DNA from: Bacteroidia bacterium
Lineage (GTDB): Bacteria; Bacteroidota; Bacteroidia; Chitinophagales; JAUHXS01
DNA: 64,000 bases
NCBI GenBank assembly: GCA_030426955.1
Contig: JAUHXS010000003.1
Coordinates: forward strand, 186,001 to 250,000
Direction: 5' to 3'
How positions within the stretch are numbered: the first letter of the stretch is position 1; every line of letters begins with the position of its first letter. Below the pieces are notes generated by a model. It was given only the letters and a program-made list of their open reading frames with translations. It was not told the DNA's origin and ran no database searches. A program made the position numbers and the translations under genes. This document shows positions 9,276 through 17,579 of this stretch, piece by piece.

Positions 9276-10526
9276 TTACTTCTCTTCTTCTTCAAATTCC
9301 GCCTCTAATATCTTTCTTACGTCTTTGATCGTTTCTTCTTCAAGATCAGTTCTTCTTACTAACTCACTTTCACTAAGGGCAAGCACTGCTTTTGCTGTAT
9401 CACAGCCAATTGCTTTCAATTCATCCAATACCCATCCTTCTATTTCATCTGCAAACTCATCCAACTCGATATCTACTTCTTCATCCTTGATATCTCTAAA
9501 TACATCAATTTCATATCCTGTAAGCTTGCTTGCTAGCTTAATATTCAATCCCCCGCGACCGATTGCCAATGAAACTTGATCTGGCTTTAAGTACACAGAA
9601 ACTCGTTTCTCTTCTTCATTGATCTCCATGTAAGAAATTTTTGCTGGACTTAGAGACCTTGATATGTAAAGATTGTTGTTATTGGTATAATTAATAATAT
9701 CAATATTTTCATTTCTAAGCTCTCTCACGATACCGTGAATTCTTGATCCTTTCATACCCACGCAAGCACCAACAGGGTCAATTCTATCATCGTAAGATTC
9801 GACTGCAACTTTTGCTCTTTCTCCAGGCTCTCTAACAATATTTTTAATAACGATCAAGCCATCAAAGATTTCTGGTACTTCAAGCTCCAATAACTTTGCT
9901 AAGAAAGCAGGGTCTGTTCTTGAAATAACGATAATAGGGTTGCCGTTTCTCATTTCCACCTTTTTAACAACAGCTCTTACGACGTCCCCTTTCTTAAAAA
10001 AGTCAGAAGGTATTTGATCGATTTTAGGTAATATTAGTTCATTTCCTTCGTCATCAATAAGCAACATTTCTCGTTTCCAAACTTGATAAACCTCTCCAGC
10101 AATAATCTCCCCAACACGGTCAACATATTTTTTGAAAATATCATCTTTTTCAAGCTCCAAAACCCTAGAACTCAGTGTCTGACGAGCTGCTAAAACAGCT
10201 CTTCTGCCAAAGTCTACCATCTCTACTGCTTCAAAGGTTTCTTCTCCAACTTGAAAGTCAGGCTCTATTTTAATAGCATCTGTATAGTGAATCTCTAAAT
10301 TATCATCTTCAATTTCTGCGCCGTCTTCTACAATCATTCGTCTTCTCCAGATTTCTAAATCTCCTTTTTCAGGGTTTACGATGATGTCGAAGTTTTCATC
10401 TGTCCCGTATTTCTTTCTTAATAAAGTTTTAAAAACTTCTTCTAATACTTTCATCATGGTAGGACGGTCAATATTTTTAAAGTCCTTAAATTCTGAAAAT
10501 GATTCTATTAGATTTATCGCATTCAT
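9276..10526 (-). CDS. nusA: Transcription termination/antitermination factor NusA
   Basis: NusA binds RNA polymerase and modulates pausing, intrinsic termination and antitermination. The 416-residue protein has the NusA N-terminal domain, an S1 domain around residues 135-200 ([20 protein letters not shown]), and two KH domains ([15 protein letters not shown] and [19 protein letters not shown]). It is shorter than E. coli NusA; the C-terminus has one acidic helical repeat ([20 protein letters not shown]) rather than two. It lies 10 bp after rimP and 14 bp before infB. The hairpin in front of rimP makes autoregulation by NusA a reasonable hypothesis. Confidence 0.98.
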   Translation of the reverse strand: MNAINLIESFSEFKDFKNIDRPTMMKVLEEVFKTLLRKKYGTDENFDIIVNPEKGDLEIWRRRMIVEDGAEIEDDNLEIHYTDAIKIEPDFQVGEETFEAVEMVDFGRRAVLAARQTLSSRVLELEKDDIFKKYVDRVGEIIAGEVYQVWKREMLLIDDEGNELILPKIDQIPSDFFKKGDVVRAVVKKVEMRNGNPIIVISRTDPAFLAKLLELEVPEIFDGLIVIKNIVREPGERAKVAVESYDDRIDPVGACVGMKGSRIHGIVRELRNENIDIINYTNNNNLYISRSLSPAKISYMEINEEEKRVSVYLKPDQVSLAIGRGGLNIKLASKLTGYEIDVFRDIKDEEVDIELDEFADEIEGWVLDELKAIGCDTAKAVLALSESELVRRTDLEEETIKDVRKILEAEFEEEEK

Positions 10527-10536
10527 TTTTTATGTT

Positions 10537-11001
10537 TTATTTAAAACTCACTTGTACTTTAGCTTTCTTAATGTTATCAATAATTATATTCAACTTACTG
10601 ATTTCTTCTTTTTTTGTTTTTTTATTTTTTTTAGAACGTTCTAGCACAATCTCATTGGTGTTAACGTTAGTCAATTTTCCCTTTTGAGTGCTTCCATCGT
10701 TCAGCGTGATGTTAAGCTGTCTGCCAATATTTTTTTCATACTGCTTCATATGAATCAATGGATTATTTAACCCAGGAGATGAAACTTCTAAAGCATGTTT
10801 TGTAAAAGTATCTTCCAAAGCTGCCTCATTTAAAAGCGTTCGGCTAATGCTTTTACATTGGTCAATACTTACACCCTGCATACCGTCAAGGTACACAATG
10901 ATCTTATTTCCAGGAGAAACCTTTGTTTCTACCAAGAAAAGATCCTGCTCCTCTATCAAAGGTGACAAATACTGTTCTATTTTTTCTTTAACTTGAGACA
11001 T
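10537..11001 (-). CDS. rimP: Ribosome maturation factor RimP
   Basis: RimP assists late maturation of the 30S subunit. The 154-residue length, the N-terminal segment EDLFLVETKVSPGNKIIVYLDG and the middle segment SPGLNNPLIHMKQYEKNIGRQL are diagnostic (the family has LEVSSPGLDRPL). It is the first gene of the rimP-nusA-infB operon. Its ATG lies 9 bp after the U-tract of an intrinsic-terminator-shaped hairpin, so the leader RNA almost reaches the start codon. Confidence 0.96.
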   Translation of the reverse strand: MSQVKEKIEQYLSPLIEEQDLFLVETKVSPGNKIIVYLDGMQGVSIDQCKSISRTLLNEAALEDTFTKHALEVSSPGLNNPLIHMKQYEKNIGRQLNITLNDGSTQKGKLTNVNTNEIVLERSKKNKKTKKEEISKLNIIIDNIKKAKVQVSFK

Positions 11002-11009
11002 CTTGCTAT

Positions 11010-11032
11010 AAAAAAAGGGGACAAAGTCCCCT
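11010..11032 (-). terminator. Terminator-shaped hairpin with U-tract immediately before rimP
   Basis: On the minus strand GGGGAC, loop TTT, GTCCCC forms a 6-bp GC-rich stem (7 bp with the flanking A-T pair) followed at once by seven T residues. This is the full form of an intrinsic terminator. It lies 74 bp after the transketolase C stop and 8 bp before the rimP ATG. Because a good promoter lies upstream of it (11064-11095), rimP transcripts must read through it, so it could be an attenuator as well as the terminator of the upstream operon. Confidence 0.8.
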
Positions 11033-11063
11033 CAAATATCTTCTTATGTTAACTTCAACACTA

Positions 11064-11095
11064 CAAAGGTATTTATTTTTTCTTATTTAAACAAA
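11064..11095 (-). promoter_or_regulatory. Bacteroidota-type promoter for rimP-nusA-infB
   Basis: On the minus strand TTTG (11095-11092), exactly 20 bp, then TACCTTTG (11071-11064). This matches the -33 TTTG / -7 TAnnTTTG consensus of the primary sigma factor in this phylum in both boxes and in spacing. The start of transcription should fall near 11057, giving a leader of about 55 nt that contains the terminator-shaped hairpin. Confidence 0.75.
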
Positions 11096-11105
11096 CGACC
11101 TCCCG

Positions 11106-12065
11106 TTATTTCTTTCGCTCAACTACTTTTAGCACTTTTTCAACAATACTATTACTACTAAGTCCATATTTTTCTAATAACTGCTCTGGGGTTCCACTTT
11201 CTCCAAAAGTATCTTGTACTGCAACCATTTCAAGAGGAGCAGGGTATTCTCTGCCAAGAAGCTGAGCGACTGAATCTCCGAGCCCTCCATTCATTTGATG
11301 CTCTTCAGCAGTAACTACACAACCCGTTTTTTTGACAGAATTTAAAATGACTTTCTCATCCAAAGGTTTAATAGTATGGATATTAATAACTTCAGCGTGA
11401 ATACCTTTTTCTTGTAATGCTCTTCCTGCCTCAATAGCCTTCCAAACTAAATGTCCTGTTGCAATAATAGTTACATCATTGCCTTCTGATAACTTCACTG
11501 CTTTTCCGATTTCAAATACTTGGTTTTCAGGAGTGAAATTAGGCACTTTAGGTCTTCCAAACCTCAAGTAAACTGGATTTTCGACTTTAGCAATGGCAAT
11601 GGTAGCTGCTTTTGTTTGGTTATAATCACACGTATTAATCACAACCATATTGGGCAGCATTTTCATCAGACCAATATCTTCCAAGATTTGGTGCGTTGCA
11701 CCATCTTCTCCTAAGGTTAATCCTGAATGAGAGGCACATATTTTTACATTTTTAAACGAGTATGCAATTGACTGCCTAATTTGATCATAAACCCTTCCTG
11801 TTGAAAAGTTTGCAAAAGTTCCAGTATAAGGGATTTTCCCGCCTATCGTCATCCCGGCAGCAATACCCATCATGTTTGCCTCAGCGATACCACATTGAAA
11901 GAAACGATCAGGGAATTCTTTTTGAAAGGCATCCATTTTGAGCGATCCAGTCAAGTCTGCGCATAATGCTACTACGTCAGGATTATTTTCCCCTAATTCT
12001 AATAACCCAGCTCCAAAACCTGATCGAGTATCTTTGTCTCCTGTTGAAATGTATTGATCTAGCAT
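11106..12065 (-). CDS. Transketolase, C-terminal subunit (split enzyme)
   Basis: A 319-residue protein holding the pyrimidine-binding and C-terminal domains of transketolase: FQCGIAEANMMGIAAGM carries the Glu that activates thiamine diphosphate, ASHSGLTLGEDGATHQ the phosphate/substrate histidines, and the last 120 residues the regulatory domain. With the N-terminal half (14881-15768) it should form the active enzyme of the pentose phosphate pathway, moving two-carbon units between sugar phosphates. The two halves are usually adjacent; here two VWA genes lie between them. It starts 1 bp after the stop of the second VWA gene, so all four genes are probably one transcript. Confidence 0.93.
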   Translation of the reverse strand: MLDQYISTGDKDTRSGFGAGLLELGENNPDVVALCADLTGSLKMDAFQKEFPDRFFQCGIAEANMMGIAAGMTIGGKIPYTGTFANFSTGRVYDQIRQSIAYSFKNVKICASHSGLTLGEDGATHQILEDIGLMKMLPNMVVINTCDYNQTKAATIAIAKVENPVYLRFGRPKVPNFTPENQVFEIGKAVKLSEGNDVTIIATGHLVWKAIEAGRALQEKGIHAEVINIHTIKPLDEKVILNSVKKTGCVVTAEEHQMNGGLGDSVAQLLGREYPAPLEMVAVQDTFGESGTPEQLLEKYGLSSNSIVEKVLKVVERKK

Positions 12066-12066
12066 A

Positions 12067-13443
12067 TTATAGTTTAATTGATAATGAACTTCCCGATTTT
12101 ATTTCAAATTCTTTTTCAATAGTTGCTTCTGCTGTTTTAGCATACTTAGCTCGTGCAATAATTTTATATTTTCCAGGTTGTAACGCGATGGTTTCTCTAG
12201 TTGCGGATTCATTCATTTGATAAATCTCTTCAAGTTTATTGCCTTGCTTTACAAAGATACTGCCAATTATATAATTTTTAAGCACGGTTAAAAGCCCAGG
12301 TGGGGGAACTTGAAGTGTGGTAGTCTTATTTTGGTCAATGCTTACGTTTTTTAGGATGATTCTGGGTAATGTTAAAAATTCTACTTCATACTTACCAACT
12401 AAATATTTTTTTTCAATATTCATATCTAATACATCCACTGTTTTGGCATTTCCACTTCTTCTGATCAAGCTTTTTACCTTGTCATCAATATTCTGGTTGA
12501 CTGTAGCAAACTTTAACTTTAAATAACCTTGTGGTGCATCAACTTTAATGACATTATCTTCTCCAGCTTTTATCTTTAGTTTATTATTAATTACTGGTGG
12601 AGTAGTGTGAATGGTTAAGTTGTAATCCAGAACAGGGTCTATACTTAATCTGTCTGATTGACCTTTAAAATCAAAAGTATGATAGTAGTTATACTTGGAG
12701 GTTTTACTAAAGGCATCATAAAAAGTCATGTTGACATCAGTTTCGGTAGGCTTTTTATAAATATCCAACAAATCAACCTTTACGGTTGTATTGCTTAATG
12801 TACGATCCACGATAGCCTTGAATACTGACTTAAACGTTGCTGCGTTAGTAACATTATAGAATGTCCCCATACACTTAAAAGCCTCTTCGCCCTCTATACC
12901 AAGACCAAGTCCAATGATAAAAGGCTTAAGGAAGATGTTCTTTTTTTGAAGTGCAAGGCTTACAGCACAAGGATCTTGATTGCAAGATTCTAATCCATCG
13001 GTTATCAGAATCACTATATTTCTGCTATTAGCATCTTTGGGGAAGTCGCCAGCAGACTTTTCTAAAGCATAGGAAATGGGTGTTGTGCCTCTTGGTCTGA
13101 CCTCTCCTAGCTTGCGTTCAATATAGCTTAAGCTACTACTACTAAAACCTACTTCTAGCTTTGAATCTTGACAATTATCAGGATACTGGTGTCCGTACAC
13201 ACGAAGCCCTACCTTGACCTTAGGGTTTCCTTCAAACTTTTGAGCAATCTCTAATAAAATTTCCTTTGCGATGTTCATTCTAGGTTTCCCATCCCATAGG
13301 TTTTGCATACTACCAGAGGCATCTAAAATGAATAATAACCGAGTCATTTTTTGATCCTCAGGAATAACAACATTGTTTTGTTGGGCTAAAGAAATTATTG
13401 CCACAACTATAAAGTAAAATGTATGAAGTATTCTTTTTATCAA
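12067..13443 (-). CDS. Secreted von Willebrand A domain protein (VWA copy 2)
   Basis: A 458-residue exported protein: a signal peptide (MIKRILHTFYFIVVAIISLAQ) and a VWA domain whose metal-ion-dependent adhesion site DASGS is at residues 41-45, with the rest of the MIDAS in TPIS and LITDGLES. Residues 230-458 are a run of short beta domains of the Ig/carboxypeptidase-regulatory sort. It is a full-length paralogue of the gene just upstream. The start is TTG (13443-13441), overlapping the upstream TGA stop as TTGA, so translation is coupled. The likely place is the periplasm or cell surface; the ligand is unknown. Confidence 0.82.
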   Translation of the reverse strand: MIKRILHTFYFIVVAIISLAQQNNVVIPEDQKMTRLLFILDASGSMQNLWDGKPRMNIAKEILLEIAQKFEGNPKVKVGLRVYGHQYPDNCQDSKLEVGFSSSSLSYIERKLGEVRPRGTTPISYALEKSAGDFPKDANSRNIVILITDGLESCNQDPCAVSLALQKKNIFLKPFIIGLGLGIEGEEAFKCMGTFYNVTNAATFKSVFKAIVDRTLSNTTVKVDLLDIYKKPTETDVNMTFYDAFSKTSKYNYYHTFDFKGQSDRLSIDPVLDYNLTIHTTPPVINNKLKIKAGEDNVIKVDAPQGYLKLKFATVNQNIDDKVKSLIRRSGNAKTVDVLDMNIEKKYLVGKYEVEFLTLPRIILKNVSIDQNKTTTLQVPPPGLLTVLKNYIIGSIFVKQGNKLEEIYQMNESATRETIALQPGKYKIIARAKYAKTAEATIEKEFEIKSGSSLSIKL

Positions 13444-14921
13444 AACTCTAAAAATGTTGTTTTACCAGAATCAATAATGAAGTTTCTTTCTTCTGTTAAA
13501 ATAGACTGACGATTAGCATTAGGTCTGTATATGAACGTATATTTTCCTGGTTGAAGGCTTAGCTTTTCACGACCTTTTAGCTCGTAATACTGATAAACCT
13601 TTTCAAGGGCGTTATTCTTTTCAATGAATATACTGGCAACTGCCTCTCTTGGGGAAGATATCATCAAAGTGCCTGATCGAGGAACACTTATGACCGTCTC
13701 TTTGCTCTGTTCAATTTCTATACTCTTATAGTCTACCCTTGGCAAGGTCAAGATTTCTAAGTCATATTTGCCTATTAGGTATTTATTGTTCGTATTAAAA
13801 TCTTGTACGTATAATATTTTGCTATCTCCGGATTGCCTAATAATACACTGTGTTTTAGAAAATGCATAAGCATTAGAAATGCTTAGCTTAAGCGTGCCTT
13901 GTGGCGCATCTGCCCCGATGATGTTATTTTTTCCTGGAGTTAACTCTATCTCATCCACAACAACTTCAGGAGTCGTGTGAACTACTAGCTTGTATTTACC
14001 AACAGGGTCTAGAAATAGTTTCTGGGGTTGCCCTGTCTCATCCATGGTGTGAACAAAGTTATATCTTTCCTCGCCCGAATAAGCGTCGTAGAAAGTCATC
14101 TCTACATCAGTTTCTTTGGGTAGGCCATATTGATTAAGCAAGTTTACCTGAACAGTCGTTGTGTTTAAAGCCTGTGACACGACAACATTTAGTACATTTT
14201 TAAAACTACTTTTTGAAGAAGCATCGTAATAGGTGCCAACACAGTCAAAATAGTTGACTTTATCTTTTTCTAACCCCATTCCAATGATAAAGGGTTTCAT
14301 TGCAATTCTTTTGCGTTGCATCTGAACTGCAACTGCACACGGATCTCCATTGCAGGACTCAATTCCATCAGTAATTAAGATAAGTGCGTTTTTTGAGTTA
14401 GGTTCGTCAGGAAAGTCTCTCGTTGACTCATATAGTGAGTAGGCAATGGGAGTCCATCCTTGGGGTTTAACCCCATTAAGTACATTTTTAATTTTGGAGA
14501 TGTTTTGTTTGCTAAAAGGAACTTCAAGCTTAGAATCTTCACAATTATGCTCTACTTTGGGAGATTGGTGTCCATAAATTCTTAAGCCAAATTCGATACT
14601 TGGATTACTTCTTTGAATACTATCCACAACGTTAACTAATAGTTCCTTCGCAATTTCAAACCTTGGTCTGCCTTGCCATACATCCAACATACTTCCAGAA
14701 GCATCAAGCACGACAAGAATACGTGTTTTGGCGGGAGTGTATCGATGCTGAGCACTAACAGGAGATAGACAATAGGCAATAGCCAATAGTATTATGAAAG
14801 TACGAATGACGAATGACGATTTTCGAGAGATGCTTAAATATTTTACAATTCCAAACTCTAAACTCGTAATTCGTAATTTTCTAATAATCGCCAATTGTTT
14901 CAGGAAGCTGTGATAATGCAT
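13440..14921 (-). CDS. Secreted von Willebrand A domain protein (VWA copy 1), start uncertain
   Basis: The longest frame gives 493 residues. The VWA domain has DASGS at residues 73-77, TPIA and LITDGIES, then the same C-terminal beta region as copy 2. The signal peptide (IRTFIILLAIAYCLSPVSA) begins only near residue 39. The 38 residues before it are coded by a heptanucleotide array and by overlap with the transketolase N gene, so they are unlikely to be a normal N-terminus. No ATG, GTG or TTG lies between 14892 and the middle of the signal peptide; candidates are the ATG at 14921, TTG at 14894, or a rare ATT directly at the signal peptide. The mature part is secure; the start is not. Confidence 0.75.
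   Translation of the reverse strand: MHYHSFLKQLAIIRKLRITSLEFGIVKYLSISRKSSFVIRTFIILLAIAYCLSPVSAQHRYTPAKTRILVVLDASGSMLDVWQGRPRFEIAKELLVNVVDSIQRSNPSIEFGLRIYGHQSPKVEHNCEDSKLEVPFSKQNISKIKNVLNGVKPQGWTPIAYSLYESTRDFPDEPNSKNALILITDGIESCNGDPCAVAVQMQRKRIAMKPFIIGMGLEKDKVNYFDCVGTYYDASSKSSFKNVLNVVVSQALNTTTVQVNLLNQYGLPKETDVEMTFYDAYSGEERYNFVHTMDETGQPQKLFLDPVGKYKLVVHTTPEVVVDEIELTPGKNNIIGADAPQGTLKLSISNAYAFSKTQCIIRQSGDSKILYVQDFNTNNKYLIGKYDLEILTLPRVDYKSIEIEQSKETVISVPRSGTLMISSPREAVASIFIEKNNALEKVYQYYELKGREKLSLQPGKYTFIYRPNANRQSILTEERNFIIDSGKTTFLEF
14764..14882. repeat. Heptanucleotide array, 17 units, at the transketolase N / VWA junction
   Basis: From 14764 to 14882 the sequence keeps one 7-nt phase for 119 bp. 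Examples are AATAGGC and AATAGCC (14771-14784), ATGACGA twice (14806-14819), ACTCTAA, ACTCGTA and ATTCGTA (14855-14875). Units are imperfect, but neighbours resemble each other, as in a decayed tandem array. The array begins at the stop codon of the transketolase N gene and runs through the signal-peptide codons of VWA copy 1. Confidence 0.75.
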
Positions 14922-15768
14922 CTGCTAATTGTTCATCATTTGGAGCTACACCATGCCATTTATAATTATCTTCCATAAAATCAATGCCGTAACCCATTTT
15001 TGTATGCATTAGTACCACAATAGGCGTGCCATTACCTGTCATTTCTTTTGCCTTGTTCAGGGTTTCTATTACGTCCTTAATATCGTTTCCATTCATTTCC
15101 AGTGTTTTCCAATCAAATGACTCCCATTTTGCCTTTAAATCTCCTAAAGACATTACATCTTTGCTCGCTCCATCAATTTGTAGCCCATTATAGTCAACAG
15201 TGGCTATAATATTATCCACTTTGTGGTGTGCAGCAAACATAATAGCTTCCCAATTTTGCCCTTCTTGCAACTCTCCATCGCCATGTAGTGTATAAATTAG
15301 GTGATTATCTCTGTTTAACTTTTTGGTTAATGCGGCTCCTATTGCTACCGACAATCCTTGTCCTAGCGACCCTGTTGCAATTCTCACGCCAGGCAAATGT
15401 TCAGCTGTAGCTGGATGGCCTTGTAATCGAGAATCAAGCTTTCTAAAAGTAGCTAGTTCACTAACGTTAAAATAACCAGATCTAGCTAAAACACTATAAA
15501 AAACAGGAGATATGTGGCCATTTGATAGGAAGAAAATATCTTCTTCTTTCCCATCCATCTTAAAAGAAGTGTTATGCTTCATGACTTCATGGTATAGCGC
15601 GACTAAAAAATCTGCACATCCAAGAGATCCTCCAGGGTGACCAGAGCTTGCACCATGTGTCATTCTTACAATATCTCGCCTAACTTGCGTAGCGATTTGT
15701 TCCAATTTTTCAACAGTGTCCAAAGCAGATAATTTTGATGGGTTTAATGTAGGATTCAGTACTTCCAT
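14881..15768 (-). CDS. Transketolase, N-terminal subunit (split enzyme)
   Basis: A 295-residue protein equal to the thiamine-diphosphate-binding half of transketolase. HGASSGHPGGSLGCADF is the family's N-terminal signature, and GDGELQEGQNWE followed about 20 residues later by DYN is the diphosphate/magnesium motif. It needs the C-terminal half (11106-12065) for activity. A TAAGTTTG element lies about 20 bp upstream. The stop codon is the first element of the heptad array that forms the spacer to VWA copy 1. Confidence 0.94.
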   Translation of the reverse strand: MEVLNPTLNPSKLSALDTVEKLEQIATQVRRDIVRMTHGASSGHPGGSLGCADFLVALYHEVMKHNTSFKMDGKEEDIFFLSNGHISPVFYSVLARSGYFNVSELATFRKLDSRLQGHPATAEHLPGVRIATGSLGQGLSVAIGAALTKKLNRDNHLIYTLHGDGELQEGQNWEAIMFAAHHKVDNIIATVDYNGLQIDGASKDVMSLGDLKAKWESFDWKTLEMNGNDIKDVIETLNKAKEMTGNGTPIVVLMHTKMGYGIDFMEDNYKWHGVAPNDEQLADALSQLPETIGDY

Positions 15769-15787
15769 AAACTTTTGGCAAGTTAGC

Positions 15788-15795
15788 CAAACTTA
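15788..15795 (-). promoter_or_regulatory. -7 promoter element TAAGTTTG before the split transketolase operon
   Basis: TAAGTTTG on the minus strand matches TAnnTTTG and places the transcription start about 13-15 bp before the ATG at 15768. No convincing TTTG is found at the -33 distance, so this is one box only. Confidence 0.45.
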
Positions 15796-15906
15796 CAGCA
15801 GGCATAAAAGTTTGAGTGTTGATTTTATTAACATTTACTGTGCTTTTGTTGACAGCCTCTGTTTTTAGAAAAAGGTGGTTTTTCTTTGGATTTGCTTAAA
15901 GTATAT

Positions 15907-17382
15907 TTATTGCACCTGACAAAGCTTACCATCGATCCAATAAATTATATCAAAATAATAAAGACAATATTCCTCTAGTCCTTTGAGTACTGTTAGCTCA
16001 TTTTTGAACTTCAATAACAGATCCTTTTCAAGGGATCTATCTTCTAATAAGAAGAACTTATTTAGGCCTTTTAAGATAGCAATCTCTATATCATTCTGTA
16101 CCTTTTGTTTTTTTATAAAACTAGTGGTAGATTGATAAAGTGATGGAAGTAACATAAGGTTTCCTAGCTCATGGTGAATGATCAACTCATGTATTTTAGT
16201 AGCAGATATAAAAGCAATAAATCCTTTTTGCTCATTGCTATTAAGCATAGTGTTACAGTAATCTAAAGACCTTTTAAACTCTCCAATGCCAAAATAAGCT
16301 CTTAAGAAATGAAACTCAAAAACAGTTTTAAATAAGGGATTGATATGTGCGCTATCCAGCTGACCTTCTATTTCTTCACAGATTGAAACAGCTTTATCAA
16401 ACTGCTTCATGTTTATAAGATGTAATAACTCAATGTTGTAAGACCGCGTAAAAACCTTTGCTTTTAGGTGGGCAGAGTTAGATTTAATTTGCCGCATCTT
16501 TTTTAAGATCGACTCCACTTCACTCTGTTTTTGAGATTTGATGACCCTGACCGCATAGTTGTTTAAAAGTGATATGTAGTTATGAGGCTCATCATTAATC
16601 ATATGAGGTGTGCTTTCAATATGACTGATGAATTTTTGCAATGCCTTTGTTGAACTTTGCTCATCATTAATGAATGAAAAATATTGATCGTAAATACTGT
16701 AGAACAAAGTTTTAGCCCCATAGGTTGGTGCGTATTTTATGTCTTGCATGAGCTCATTTGAAATGCTCTCTCCAAAAAAAGCTTGAATATTCTTCCTTGG
16801 AGCTTTTCCTGGATTTTGATTTAGATAGAAAAGCGTGCTATTAATTCTCAAGTATTTAAAATAATTACTAATCAGGTCGATTTGTTGATCAATCTCGTCA
16901 AAGAAAGTTTTAAGAGATTCATAGCTCATCGTTTTGTAAGCTGTTATGCTGAATAATGTTCTCTCGATGGTTAAAAACTCAAGAAGCAATATTCTCTGGT
17001 CATATTTCTCCGCTGTTTCTTTGCCTTTTTTTATAAGCTTTTTGGCTTGTTGATATAGTTTTTTCTCAATCAGCAACTCCGTAGACTCTAGCATTGCTCT
17101 TAGTCTTGAATAGATTCGTTTATTTTCGTGATAAGTTCTAAGGCATTGAAGTATAAACTGATATAAGTATGTTTTGGCAACAGGAAGTTGACGAATGAAT
17201 CGTTCCTTGGAAAATGATTTTTTTATTTGCCCCTCATCATAGCTTGCTTGTTGTTCAATAGCACCAAACAGTTTTAAATAGTTCTTTCCACCAGATTGCA
17301 AGGAGCCTCTGAGTTTAATATATCTTTTTTCATTGGTGCTTAACGACTTTATGAGATCAAATAGATCGCTGGTGGCTTTCAT
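15907..17382 (-). CDS. Uncharacterised helical-repeat protein, LIKSL-x-x-x-EKRY family, copy 1
   Basis: A 491-residue soluble protein with no signal peptide. It begins with DLFDLIKSLSTNEKRYIKL, an N-terminal signature shared with the gene at 33910-35421 and, as I recall, with many unassigned Bacteroidota proteins. The rest is all-helical with a spacing like tetratricopeptide repeats (for example YLYQFILQCLRTYHENKRIYSRL). No catalytic motif can be seen. A role as a scaffold or regulator is only a guess. It is transcribed alone, between the transketolase operon and the divergent secreted-protein cluster. Confidence 0.75.
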   Translation of the reverse strand: MKATSDLFDLIKSLSTNEKRYIKLRGSLQSGGKNYLKLFGAIEQQASYDEGQIKKSFSKERFIRQLPVAKTYLYQFILQCLRTYHENKRIYSRLRAMLESTELLIEKKLYQQAKKLIKKGKETAEKYDQRILLLEFLTIERTLFSITAYKTMSYESLKTFFDEIDQQIDLISNYFKYLRINSTLFYLNQNPGKAPRKNIQAFFGESISNELMQDIKYAPTYGAKTLFYSIYDQYFSFINDEQSSTKALQKFISHIESTPHMINDEPHNYISLLNNYAVRVIKSQKQSEVESILKKMRQIKSNSAHLKAKVFTRSYNIELLHLINMKQFDKAVSICEEIEGQLDSAHINPLFKTVFEFHFLRAYFGIGEFKRSLDYCNTMLNSNEQKGFIAFISATKIHELIIHHELGNLMLLPSLYQSTTSFIKKQKVQNDIEIAILKGLNKFFLLEDRSLEKDLLLKFKNELTVLKGLEEYCLYYFDIIYWIDGKLCQVQ

Positions 17383-17425
17383 TGATAAAGGATTATGTAG
17401 GATTTAAAAATAGTAAAATTACATG

Positions 17426-17513
17426 TCGGGATGCTAATTATTTATGTAAATTATCTTGTGTGGTGTAGAATTAGTAGTTGATTTAAAATCAATGCGGTAT
17501 TCGGGATGCTAAT
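17426..17513. repeat. 13-bp direct repeat upstream of the secreted-protein cluster
   Basis: TCGGGATGCTAAT occurs at 17426-17438 and again at 17501-17513, 75 bp apart, in the divergent spacer between the helical protein and the T9SS cargo gene. It could be a pair of regulator sites; nothing more supports this. Confidence 0.5.
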
Positions 17514-17579
17514 AAAAAGAGTGTTTTTTTATATATCTAGAAGTCAAAATAGGATAAATTGAGCCTAATTAATCGATAT

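Noticed and set aside
11106-15768. Split transketolase as a frameshifted or broken single gene
   Set aside because: Both halves have proper ends and full motifs, and two-subunit transketolases are normal in many bacteria. The odd part is the insertion between them, not the split.
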